Assembly (NCBI GenBank): GCA_900752475.1
Contig: CAADVJ010000117.1
Coordinates: 1 to 8,683 of the forward strand
Source: an uncultured Collinsella sp.
Lineage (GTDB): Bacteria; Actinomycetota; Coriobacteriia; Coriobacteriales; Coriobacteriaceae
DNA length: 8,683 bases
Direction: 5' to 3'
Part shown: positions 1 through 5,869 of the stretch, one piece after another
Layout of the letters: each line of letters starts with the position of its first letter
How positions within the stretch are numbered: position 1 is the first letter of the stretch
The notes under the pieces: model-generated
The model's database searches: none
Told to the model about the DNA's origin: nothing
Seen by the model: the letters and a program-made list of their open reading frames with translations, nothing else
Program-made: the position numbers and the translations under genes

Positions 1-100
1 CGGCGGGCCGGGCCCCCTGTCCCCCCCCTGCCTGGGGCCGCCCGGCCCCTCCGCCACCCCCCCCGCCGAACGGCCGGGCAAACTCACCCCCCGCCGCCAC
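1..100. other. C-rich low-complexity edge, no gene seen
   Basis: The first 100 bases are almost entirely G and C, with runs of seven to eight C on the given strand. The composition differs sharply from the coding DNA that follows at 224. I see no start codon with a ribosome-binding site and no protein pattern. It may be true GC-rich intergenic sequence, or a poorly resolved end of an assembled sequence. Confidence 0.5.
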
Positions 101-109
101 TAGTCGTTT

Positions 110-122
110 GGGACAGTCTTTG
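110..122 (+). repeat. GGGACAGTC-TTG short repeat, copy 1
   Basis: GGGACAGTCTTTG recurs with one change (GGGACAGTCCTTG) at 6958-6970. In both places it lies close to a copy of the 69-bp palindrome: 20 bp before copy 1, and 15 bp after copy 2. Short GGGGACAG-type motifs are often found near REP/RAYT-type elements in bacteria; that link is inference here. Confidence 0.4.
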
Positions 123-142
123 TTGGTGTAACGGGGTCATGG

Positions 143-211
143 AAGTTGCGGTGAAATAGGGACTGTTTAAGCGCTTCATCAGGCAAAACAATCCCTATTC
201 CACCGCAACTT
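143..211. repeat. 69-bp palindromic element, copy 1
   Basis: The left arm (143-164) begins AAGTTGCGGTGAAATAGGG. The right arm (190-211) is its inverted copy with two mismatches, one of which would be a G-U pair in RNA. The 25-nt centre (165-189) contains the palindrome AAGCGCTT and ends in GGCAAAAC. The element starts 13 bp beyond the stop codon of the minus-strand PHP gene. No T-run follows the stem on either strand, so it is not a classical intrinsic terminator. It has the same total, arm and centre lengths as the copies at 6874-6942 and 8432-8500. Confidence 0.85.
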
Positions 212-223
212 ATGAAGGGATGG

Positions 224-1135
224 CTAGTCGAGGGGTGTGGGTTCCCATTCGCCGGTGGGGTGGGGGATGTCGAAGGTTCGATAACCGCAGTCGTAGGCGT
301 GGGCCTGGGCCTCGCGGATGCTCCAGCAGATATCGCAGGCGCGGTGCGCGTCCGAGCCAAAGGTGATCGGCACTTCGGTATGGGCAAAGCAGCGCAAAAG
401 ACCGGTTGCGGGGTAGTAGTCGTCCAAGCCCTTACGCGGTGCGGCCGTCGAGACCTCAACGCGGCGGCCCGTATCGTGCGCGCACTCGGCCATCTGCTGC
501 CAAAACGGTGCGGGGTCAAAGTCGGGCGCAAAGCCTTCCTTCGAAAAGCGCATGACCAGGTCGGGGTGAGCCATTACATCAAAGTTGAGCGGGCTCTCGC
601 AGACGCGGCACCAGTCGTCGACGTAGCGCTCCCACACGCCGCGTACCCCCAGGTTTTCCCAAACGTGCAGGTTGGTGTCGTCGTCGATCCAGCCGCAAAG
701 GGAATCGGGTGTATCGGGGCGAGCGACGTTTCCCGTTCCCGCCGTACCCGCGGCGCCGGCCATGATATCGCCTGGGTTGCCAATCCAATGCACACTGCCC
801 AGGCGCACGACGGCGCCCCGGGACCAGCGCTCAACCAAAGGCTCGCAGCCCTCGTACCAATCGCATTCAAAGCCATAGATAAGCTCGAGCTCCGACGCGA
901 TCTGCGCGGCAAGCTTGCGGGCATCCTCAAAAGCCAGACGATGTGCCGGCAGGTCGCCCTCGACAACCTGCACCTCGCAGTTGGCATCCATGCTGGCGGG
1001 TAAGGTGAGGTGGTCGGTCGAGACCATAGCGCGGCAGCCGGCCGCAGCAGCGGCGCGAACGTTGTCCTCAAACGAGGCATGGCCATCCGAAAACGAAGTG
1101 TGGGTGTGGCAATCGACCAGCGGGCAGGTGGGCAT
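224..1135 (-). CDS. PHP-domain phosphoesterase, histidinol-phosphatase-like
   Basis: This is a predicted cytoplasmic metal-dependent phosphoesterase of the PHP superfamily, 303 residues. The family's metal-binding motifs appear in order: HTHTSFSDGH (10-19), STDHLT (39-44), GFECDWYEG (88-96), GSVHWI (113-118), MAHPDLV (188-194) and GSDAHR (260-265). This pattern fits HisK/HisJ-type histidinol-phosphatases, which dephosphorylate histidinol phosphate in histidine synthesis, but other PHP phosphatases share it. It is slightly longer than the usual 260-280 residues because of a Gly/Ala-rich insert near 119-150. The start was chosen because AAAGGAG lies five bases upstream; an in-frame extension to 1201 lacks such a site. 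It stands alone, divergent from the LarC-like gene, with no histidine genes in view, so the substrate is uncertain. Confidence 0.85.
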   Translation of the reverse strand: MPTCPLVDCHTHTSFSDGHASFEDNVRAAAAAGCRAMVSTDHLTLPASMDANCEVQVVEGDLPAHRLAFEDARKLAAQIASELELIYGFECDWYEGCEPLVERWSRGAVVRLGSVHWIGNPGDIMAGAAGTAGTGNVARPDTPDSLCGWIDDDTNLHVWENLGVRGVWERYVDDWCRVCESPLNFDVMAHPDLVMRFSKEGFAPDFDPAPFWQQMAECAHDTGRRVEVSTAAPRKGLDDYYPATGLLRCFAHTEVPITFGSDAHRACDICWSIREAQAHAYDCGYRTFDIPHPTGEWEPTPLD

Positions 1136-1140
1136 GGCGA

Positions 1141-1147
1141 CTCCTTT
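1141..1147 (-). promoter_or_regulatory. Ribosome-binding site of the PHP gene
   Basis: On the minus strand this reads AAAGGAG, five bases before the ATG at 1135. It fixes the start against the longer in-frame reading that begins at 1201. Confidence 0.75.
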
Positions 1148-1167
1148 GCATTTGGCGAATCCGCTCC

Positions 1168-1173
1168 ATTGTA
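1168..1173 (-). promoter_or_regulatory. Possible -10 box of the PHP gene
   Basis: TACAAT on the minus strand lies 32 bases before the start codon, inside a small inverted repeat CCATT-GT-AATGG (1166-1177). I see no convincing -35 element at the proper spacing, so this is weak. Confidence 0.3.
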
Positions 1174-1262
1174 ATGGCGCAGCTCTCAACACGCCGCGCA
1201 CGCCGGAGCTCGAAATCGATTGGAAAGGCTGCGCGGCGCCGGTGCGGCCTCGCTTGCTCTCA

Positions 1263-1327
1263 AAACATGTACATCAGCCTCCAAAAGCTGCAAAAAATGA
1301 CATGTTTGGAGGCTGATGTACATGTTT
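1263..1327. repeat. 65-bp palindrome with perfect 23-bp arms
   Basis: The left arm (1263-1285) starts AAACATGTACATCAG. The right arm (1305-1327) is its exact reverse complement, and the 19-nt loop between them is A-rich. ACATGTTTGGA also occurs as a direct repeat at 1300-1310 and 1320-1330, exactly 20 bp apart. The element lies in the divergent region between the PHP gene and the LarC-like gene. There is no T-run after the stem, so it is not an ordinary terminator. It could be a large operator, a structured RNA or a repeat family unrelated in sequence to the 69-bp elements. Confidence 0.85.
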
Positions 1328-1417
1328 GGATAGGGGCGAGGGCGGCGACGGACGAAAGTCACGCCTGTGCCACGTCCGATGTGCTAGCGTTTGAGTGAAC
1401 AAAACGAGCCCATGCGG

Positions 1418-1424
1418 AAAGGAG
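1418..1424 (+). promoter_or_regulatory. Ribosome-binding site of the LarC-like gene
   Basis: AAAGGAG lies nine bases before the ATG at 1434. It favours this start over an in-frame GTG at 1395, which has no such site in front of it. Confidence 0.65.
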
Positions 1425-1433
1425 CCGGACCGT

Positions 1434-1919
1434 ATGCCATGCGATAGCACATCCCCGCTGTCTCGCGAGACCGATGCGCCCGAAACTATCGTCAAGCTGG
1501 AGTGCGACATCGACGACGCGTCGCCCGAGGTGCTCGCCTACGCCGCTGACCGCCTGCGCGAGGCCGGCGCCCGCGAGGTGCATTGGCTGCCGCTTTACTG
1601 CAAAAAGGGTCGCCCCGGATGGCAGTTGCAGGTGATCTGCTCGCACGAGGATATCGAGCGCCTACAGACGATTATCTTTTTGGAGACCACGACCAACGCC
1701 GTTCGTCGCCAGGTGATGGAACGCGTTTGCCTGCCGCGCCGATTCGAGCAGGTGACAACGCCTTGGGGCGAGGTATCCGTTAAGGTGGCGACCCTGCCCG
1801 ACGGCAGCGAGCGCGCGGCTCCCGAGTACGAGAATTGCGCCCGTCTTGCCCGCGAACATGACGTGCCGCTCCAACGCGTGATGCAGGCGGCTCAGAGCGC
1901 GGCGCTGCGATTCGAGTAA
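1434..1919 (+). CDS. Free-standing LarC C-terminal domain (nickel-insertion family)
   Basis: The 161 residues match only the C-terminal part of LarC, the CTP-dependent enzyme that inserts nickel into the nickel-pincer nucleotide cofactor of lactate racemase and related enzymes. Recognisable family blocks are ECDIDDASPE (23-32), LYCKKGRPGW (54-63), the ETTT block (84-87) followed by VRR, the WGEVSVKV strand (111-118) and PEYENCARLA (130-139). A complete LarC is about 400 residues, so the N-terminal half is missing, and it is not present upstream in any frame I can see. Some lactobacilli make LarC from two ORFs joined by programmed frameshifting; here there is no first ORF. The reading frame is intact with a good ribosome-binding site, so it is probably expressed. 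No larA, larB or larE is in view. The first 17 residues look unconserved. Confidence 0.75.
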   Translation: MPCDSTSPLSRETDAPETIVKLECDIDDASPEVLAYAADRLREAGAREVHWLPLYCKKGRPGWQLQVICSHEDIERLQTIIFLETTTNAVRRQVMERVCLPRRFEQVTTPWGEVSVKVATLPDGSERAAPEYENCARLAREHDVPLQRVMQAAQSAALRFE

Positions 1920-1992
1920 CACGGTAGATGGGCTCCATATCCGCCAGATCCCGTATTCAGCCCCTAGCAACCCCACTCCGAAAGGACTCCCC

Positions 1993-2541
1993 ATGAAATA
2001 CCTCATCGCCTCCGACATCCATGGCTCGGCATACTGGGCCGAGCGCCTCTGCACCGCCATCGAATCCGAGCAGCCCGACCGCATTGTGCTGCTGGGCGAC
2101 CTGCTCTACCACGGCCCGCGCAACGAGCTGCCGCGCGACTACGCCCCCAAGCGTGTGATTCCGCTGCTCAACGCCCTGGCTGACCGCATCATCGCCGTCC
2201 GCGGCAACTGCGACGCCGAGGTCGACCAGATGGTCCTCGACTTCCCCGTCATGGCCGACTACGCCACGTTGTTTGACGAGACCGGCCGTGAACTGTTCCT
2301 GACGCACGGCCACGTTTTTGGCGCCGGTATGCACAACAGCGTCGACCACGCGCCCTCGCTGCCCGAGGGTTCCGCGCTCGTCTACGGCCACACGCACGTC
2401 AAGGTTAACGAGGAAAGCGTCGCGCACCCGGGCCTGTGGCTCTTCAACCCCGGCAGCGTGAGCATTCCCAAGGACGGCACGCACAGCTACGGCGTCTACG
2501 AGAACGGCGCGTTCCGCCACGTGGTCATGGAGGAGGACTAA
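1993..2541 (+). CDS. yfcE: YfcE-family metallophosphoesterase
   Basis: This 182-residue protein has the full calcineurin-like metallophosphoesterase set: SDIHG (7-11), GDLLYHGPRN (35-44), RGNCDAEVD (70-78), LTHGH (103-107) and YGHTHV (131-136), then FNPGS. Likely ligands of the two metals are D8, H10, D36, N72, H105, H133 and H135. The length matches E. coli YfcE (184 residues), a phosphodiesterase active on artificial substrates whose natural substrate is unsettled. GAAAGGA lies upstream of the ATG. It starts 73 bp after the LarC-like gene with no terminator visible between them. It ends two bases before mazG, whose ribosome-binding site lies inside its last codons, so these two are almost certainly one operon and translationally coupled. 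Confidence 0.88.
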   Translation: MKYLIASDIHGSAYWAERLCTAIESEQPDRIVLLGDLLYHGPRNELPRDYAPKRVIPLLNALADRIIAVRGNCDAEVDQMVLDFPVMADYATLFDETGRELFLTHGHVFGAGMHNSVDHAPSLPEGSALVYGHTHVKVNEESVAHPGLWLFNPGSVSIPKDGTHSYGVYENGAFRHVVMEED

Positions 2542-2543
2542 CC

Positions 2544-3404
2544 ATGGCCGAGCATATGGCTCAGCAAAATGCCGAGGGCTCGCGCGATCTGTCCACGCTA
2601 GTCGACGCGTCGGCTGAGCTGCAGCATCTGGTGCAGACCATCTGGCGCCTGCGTCAGCCCGATGGCTGCCCGTGGGACCGCGAACAGACGCATCAGAGCA
2701 TTGGCAAGAACATGATCGAGGAAGCCTACGAGGCGCTCGATTGCATCGAGACCGACGACGCGGCGCATCTGCGCGAGGAGCTCGGCGACGTGCTCATGCA
2801 GGTAGTGTTGCATGCGCAGATCGCGGCGGACGCCGGTGAGTTTACGCTGGCCGATGTGGCGCGCGATATCGACGCCAAGCTCATCCGTCGTCACCCGCAC
2901 GTGTTTGGCGATGCGGATGCCGATAACTCTGACGAGGTGCTCAAGATTTGGGACGAGGTCAAGCTTGCCGAGAAGGCCGCCAAGGACAAGGCCGTGGCGG
3001 CAGGCGAGGCCGCGCCCGAGGGCCTGCTCGACGGCGTGCCCACGCACCTGCCGGCGCTGATGCAGGCGCAGAAGGTGTCGCGCAAGGCGGCTGCCGTAGG
3101 CTTTGAGTGGGAGACGGTCCAGGACGTGTGGAACGAGGTAGCTGAGGAGCGTGCCGAGTTTGAGGCCGAGGCTCCCGGAACGCCCGAGCGCGAAATGGAG
3201 TTTGGCGATCTGCTCTTTGCCCTGGTCAACGTTGCGCGCAAGGAGGGCATCGACGCCGAGAGCGCCCTGCGTGCCAGCACGGCAAAGTTCCGCCGCCGCT
3301 GGGCCGCGATGGAGCAGATGGCGGCCGATGCCCACGTAGATCTTGCCGAGCTTTCGACCCATGGCCTCAACGACCTGTGGGACGCAGCAAAGGCAGGGGA
3401 GTAA
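2544..3404 (+). CDS. mazG: MazG nucleoside triphosphate pyrophosphohydrolase
   Basis: This enzyme hydrolyses NTPs and dNTPs to the monophosphate and pyrophosphate, clearing unwanted nucleotides and, in some bacteria, influencing ppGpp responses. The 286 residues contain two MazG domains. The first begins with PDGCPWDREQTH (39-50) and has the metal-binding set E59, E60, E63, E79 and D82, followed by KLIRRHPHVFGD (111-122). The second follows KVSRKAAAVGFEW (176-188) and has E197, E200/E201, E204, E218 and D221. A charged linker of about 45 residues separates them. The start is the ATG two bases after the yfcE stop, preceded by GGAGGAGG. Longer in-frame readings run back into yfcE and are not credible. 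A terminator follows directly. Confidence 0.93.
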   Translation: MAEHMAQQNAEGSRDLSTLVDASAELQHLVQTIWRLRQPDGCPWDREQTHQSIGKNMIEEAYEALDCIETDDAAHLREELGDVLMQVVLHAQIAADAGEFTLADVARDIDAKLIRRHPHVFGDADADNSDEVLKIWDEVKLAEKAAKDKAVAAGEAAPEGLLDGVPTHLPALMQAQKVSRKAAAVGFEWETVQDVWNEVAEERAEFEAEAPGTPEREMEFGDLLFALVNVARKEGIDAESALRASTAKFRRRWAAMEQMAADAHVDLAELSTHGLNDLWDAAKAGE

Positions 3405-3410
3405 TACCGC

Positions 3411-3454
3411 GGGAGCGACGGGACGGACTTGTTCCATCGCCCCCATTATTTTTT
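3411..3454 (+). terminator. Intrinsic terminator after mazG
   Basis: GGGAGCGA (3411-3418) pairs with TCGCCCCC (3437-3444) with one mismatch. A further short inner stem forms, and ATTATTTTTT follows. The stem starts seven bases after the mazG stop and separates this operon from eno. Confidence 0.75.
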
Positions 3455-3462
3455 AAAAAGAT

Positions 3463-3491
3463 TGTATCCCTTGGCTAACTTAGGGCATAAT
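3463..3491 (+). promoter_or_regulatory. Probable promoter of eno
   Basis: CATAAT (3486-3491) matches the -10 consensus at five of six bases. TTGTAT (3463-3468) sits exactly 17 bases upstream as a weak -35. The site lies just after the mazG terminator and about 100 bp before eno, which gives an untranslated leader of roughly 95 nt. A 10-bp direct repeat (GGCTAACTTA, 3473-3482 and 3508-3517) flanks the -10 element and may be a regulator site. Confidence 0.6.
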
Positions 3492-3516
3492 GCAAAAAGT
3501 GCGACAAGGCTAACTT

Positions 3517-3597
3517 ATGAACCTGCGCGCCGCTGCGGCGTACAAGCCGTGTCGCCAATTATTCAACCCGTTTCCAAGTGAGAGGGAGACAACATGA
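3517..3597 (+). other. Possible 26-codon leader ORF overlapping the eno start
   Basis: An ATG at 3517, with AAGG seven bases ahead, opens 26 codons whose TGA stop overlaps the eno ATG in the form ATGA. The peptide begins MNLRAAAAYKPC and matches no family I know. The first part of the ORF contains a small hairpin (CGCCG-CTG-CGGCG, 3528-3540). The predicted transcription start would lie about 20 nt before it. It may serve to couple translation to eno, or may be chance. Confidence 0.25.
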
Positions 3598-4883
3598 GCG
3601 ATATTTTGGATGTCTACGGTCGCGAGGTGCTCGACAGCCGCGGCAACCCCACCGTCGAGGTCGAGGTCGTGCTCGAGGACGGCAGCTTCGGCCGCGCGAT
3701 GGTGCCTTCGGGCGCTTCGACCGGCGCCTTTGAGGCATGTGAGCTGCGCGACGGCGACAAGGGCCGCTATCTGGGCAAGGGTGTCTCGCAGGCCGTCGAG
3801 CACGTCAACAACGAGTGTGCCGATGCCGTCGTGGGCCTCGACGCCTTCGATCAGCGCGCCGTCGATGCCGCGCTAATCGCCGCGGACGGTACGCCCAACA
3901 AGACCAAGCTCGGCGCCAACGCCATTCTGGGCGTGTCGCTGGCCGTTGCCCGCGCCGCAGCCGAGTCGGCGGGCCTGTCGCTGTACCAGTACCTGGGCGG
4001 TGTCAACGCCCATCTGCTGCCCACGCCCATGATGAACATCCTCAACGGCGGCGTGCATGCCGACAATAACGTTGACTTCCAGGAGTTCATGATCATGCCG
4101 GTGGGCGCCCCGAGCTTTGCCGAGGGCCTGCGTTGGTGCGCCGAAGTCTACCACACCCTCAAGGGCGTGCTGCACGAGGCCGGCCTGGGCGGCGGCGTGG
4201 GCGACGAGGGCGGCTTCGCGCCCAACCTCAAGACCAATGCCGAGCCGTTCGAGTACATCACCAAGGCCGTGGAGAAAGCCGGCTTTAAGCCCGGCGTCGA
4301 CTTCATGTACGCCATGGACCCGGCCTCGACCGAGTTCTACAACGCCGAGACCGGCATGTACGAGCTCAAGGGCGAGGGTGTTGAGTACACGAGCGCCCAG
4401 ATGGTCGATTACTGGGAGAAGCTCGTCGACACCTATCCCATCATCTCCATCGAGGACGGCATGGCCGAGGAGGACTGGGACGGCTGGGTCGAGCTTACCC
4501 GTCGCATTGGCAACAAGGTGCAGCTGGTGGGCGACGACCTGTTCGTCACCAACACCGAGCGCCTCAAGAAGGGCATCGAGCTGGGTGCCGCCAACGCGAT
4601 CCTGGTCAAGGTCAACCAGATCGGCACGCTCACCGAGTCGCTCGAGGCCATCGAGACTGCCAAGGAGGCCGGTTACGCTTGCATCGTGAGCCACCGCTCC
4701 GGCGAGACCGAGGACTCCACGATCGCCGACTTGGTCGTGGGCGTCAACGCCGGTCAGATTAAGTCGGGCGCCCCGTGCCGCAGCGACCGTATCGCCAAGT
4801 ACAACCAGCTCATCCGTATCGAGGACGAGCTCGAGGGCAGCGCGCGCTACGCCGGCAAGGCCGCGTTCTACAACATTCGCTAG
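3594..4883 (+). CDS. eno: Enolase (phosphopyruvate hydratase)
   Basis: Enolase interconverts 2-phosphoglycerate and phosphoenolpyruvate in glycolysis, and is also a surface or degradosome protein in many bacteria. The 429 residues cover the whole family length. Signature segments are SGASTGAFEA (39-48), GDEGGFAPNL (203-212), the metal ligands D242, E287 (SIEDGM) and D314 (GDDLF), the catalytic pair E205 and K339 (LVKVNQIGT), HRSGETEDS (367-375) and K390. The enolase loop reads GASTGAFEA instead of the common GASTGSREA, which leaves the Ser-Thr-Gly core intact. AGAGGGAG precedes the ATG. Codon use is strongly biased to C- and G-ending codons, as expected for a highly expressed gene. It has its own promoter and terminator and is probably monocistronic. 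Confidence 0.98.
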   Translation: MSDILDVYGREVLDSRGNPTVEVEVVLEDGSFGRAMVPSGASTGAFEACELRDGDKGRYLGKGVSQAVEHVNNECADAVVGLDAFDQRAVDAALIAADGTPNKTKLGANAILGVSLAVARAAAESAGLSLYQYLGGVNAHLLPTPMMNILNGGVHADNNVDFQEFMIMPVGAPSFAEGLRWCAEVYHTLKGVLHEAGLGGGVGDEGGFAPNLKTNAEPFEYITKAVEKAGFKPGVDFMYAMDPASTEFYNAETGMYELKGEGVEYTSAQMVDYWEKLVDTYPIISIEDGMAEEDWDGWVELTRRIGNKVQLVGDDLFVTNTERLKKGIELGAANAILVKVNQIGTLTESLEAIETAKEAGYACIVSHRSGETEDSTIADLVVGVNAGQIKSGAPCRSDRIAKYNQLIRIEDELEGSARYAGKAAFYNIR

Positions 4884-4955
4884 GCAAACGGCGTGCGCGG
4901 GGCGGGGCTGACTCGGATTCGCCTCGCTCCCGCCGGGCGCTGTTGAGCACCATTG

Positions 4956-4987
4956 GGCGCTGGGCCATATGGCTCAGCGCCTTTTTT
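4956..4987 (+). terminator. Strong intrinsic terminator after eno
   Basis: The 11-bp stem GGCGCTGGGCC (4956-4966) pairs with 4971-4981 with one G-U pair across an ATAT loop. Six T (4982-4987) follow directly. It lies 73 bp after the eno stop and isolates eno from the division gene. Confidence 0.92.
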
Positions 4988-5026
4988 ATGTCGAGCAAGG
5001 GCCGCCGAAGGCGTTGCGCGCGCTCG

Positions 5027-5035
5027 TGCTATAAC
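5027..5035 (+). promoter_or_regulatory. Extended -10 promoter of the ftsB-ppx unit
   Basis: TGCTATAAC fits an extended -10 (TGnTATAAT with one change), 43 bp before the start codon at 5079. No clear -35 is visible, which is usual for extended -10 promoters. It follows the eno terminator, so it should drive the FtsB-like gene and the phosphatase behind it. Confidence 0.55.
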
Positions 5036-5078
5036 TAAAAGACTTAGCGCAAACAAACCTCAACCGCACAAGGCGCAC

Positions 5079-5849
5079 ATGGATCAGATTTACGACAACA
5101 GGTACTATTCCGCCGGTTCGCGTGAGCCGTCGCCTCGCCGTGCGCGCACGGTGCAGCTCGGCGGGTCCGATTACGCCGGTGCCGACTGCTCCACGCAGCG
5201 ACCGACAAGTGCCTCACACTCCCGTGCTCAAGTGAATACGTCGACGGACCGCCCGCTACGTTCGGTGCGCCCGGCGCACTCGGAGCATGCTCAGCGTTCC
5301 TCGGCTCAAACGCATGAAAAGCCGAGTAGGCCCTCGAACCGTCTTTCGGGCTCGGACTTCATGCATTACGCCAACGATAACGCGGTGGTCAAGGCAATCT
5401 ACGACTTTACCCACGGTCCCCAGCGGGGGCTGTTTGTTGGCATTGTCGTCGCCCTGGCGCTTGTGAGCCTGTATTTCCCCGTGCGCGACCTGTATGTGGC
5501 AAAACGCTCGAGCGACATCTTGGCCAAGCAGGTCGAGATTCGCGAGCAATATAACGACGACCTGCAAAAAAGCGTCGACAAGCTGCTCTCGGAGGAGGGT
5601 ATCAAGGACGCGGCATCCGAGGACCTGGGCCTGGTGATGCCCGGCGAGAAGAGGATTGAAGTGCAGGGCCTGGACGACGATTCGGATGCCTCGTCGAGCA
5701 AAAAGTCCTCAAACGCCAAGAAGGCCAGCGAAGTGGCCAAGGAAATCGAAGAAGTCGGTAAGGACGCGCCGTGGTACATCCAAGCGCTCGACATGCTGTT
5801 TGGGTTTAACGGCGTCGAGGGTCAGACGGTCGTGTCCAACGGCAAATAG
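5079..5849 (+). CDS. FtsB/DivIC-like septum formation initiator protein
   Basis: This is a predicted bitopic membrane protein of the divisome, in the FtsB/DivIC family that bridges FtsL and FtsQ to activate septal wall synthesis. The 256 residues divide into a long Ser/Arg/Pro-rich cytoplasmic N-terminus (1-115), one membrane span (about 117-134, GLFVGIVVALALVSLY), a predicted coiled coil (137-175), and the family's closing segment EDLGLVMPGE (181-190). A Ser/Lys/Asp-rich linker and a short hydrophobic tail (PWYIQALDMLFGF, 231-243) follow. E. coli FtsB is only about 100 residues; the extra N- and C-terminal regions are features seen in actinobacterial members. The start was chosen at the ATG with AAGG five bases before it; a longer in-frame reading begins inside the eno terminator. 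It is followed after 20 bp by the Ppx/GppA gene. Confidence 0.8.
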   Translation: MDQIYDNRYYSAGSREPSPRRARTVQLGGSDYAGADCSTQRPTSASHSRAQVNTSTDRPLRSVRPAHSEHAQRSSAQTHEKPSRPSNRLSGSDFMHYANDNAVVKAIYDFTHGPQRGLFVGIVVALALVSLYFPVRDLYVAKRSSDILAKQVEIREQYNDDLQKSVDKLLSEEGIKDAASEDLGLVMPGEKRIEVQGLDDDSDASSSKKSSNAKKASEVAKEIEEVGKDAPWYIQALDMLFGFNGVEGQTVVSNGK

Positions 5850-5869
5850 CGCCCGGAGGGGAGCTCGCA

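Noticed and set aside
143..211. 69-bp palindrome as an intrinsic terminator of the PHP gene
   Set aside because: No T-run follows the stem, and the same element occurs where no gene ends (8432-8500). A side role in transcript ends is not excluded.
212..1003. A 263-codon plus-strand ORF opposite the PHP gene
   Set aside because: It is antisense to a gene with a full set of PHP motifs and its own ribosome-binding site. The translation shows no family pattern.
2598..3446. A 282-codon minus-strand ORF opposite mazG
   Set aside because: High GC keeps antisense frames open. The mazG frame carries both complete domains, while the antisense translation has no recognisable features.
3873..4694. Long minus-strand ORF inside eno
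   Set aside because: It is a shadow of enolase codon bias with no independent start signal.
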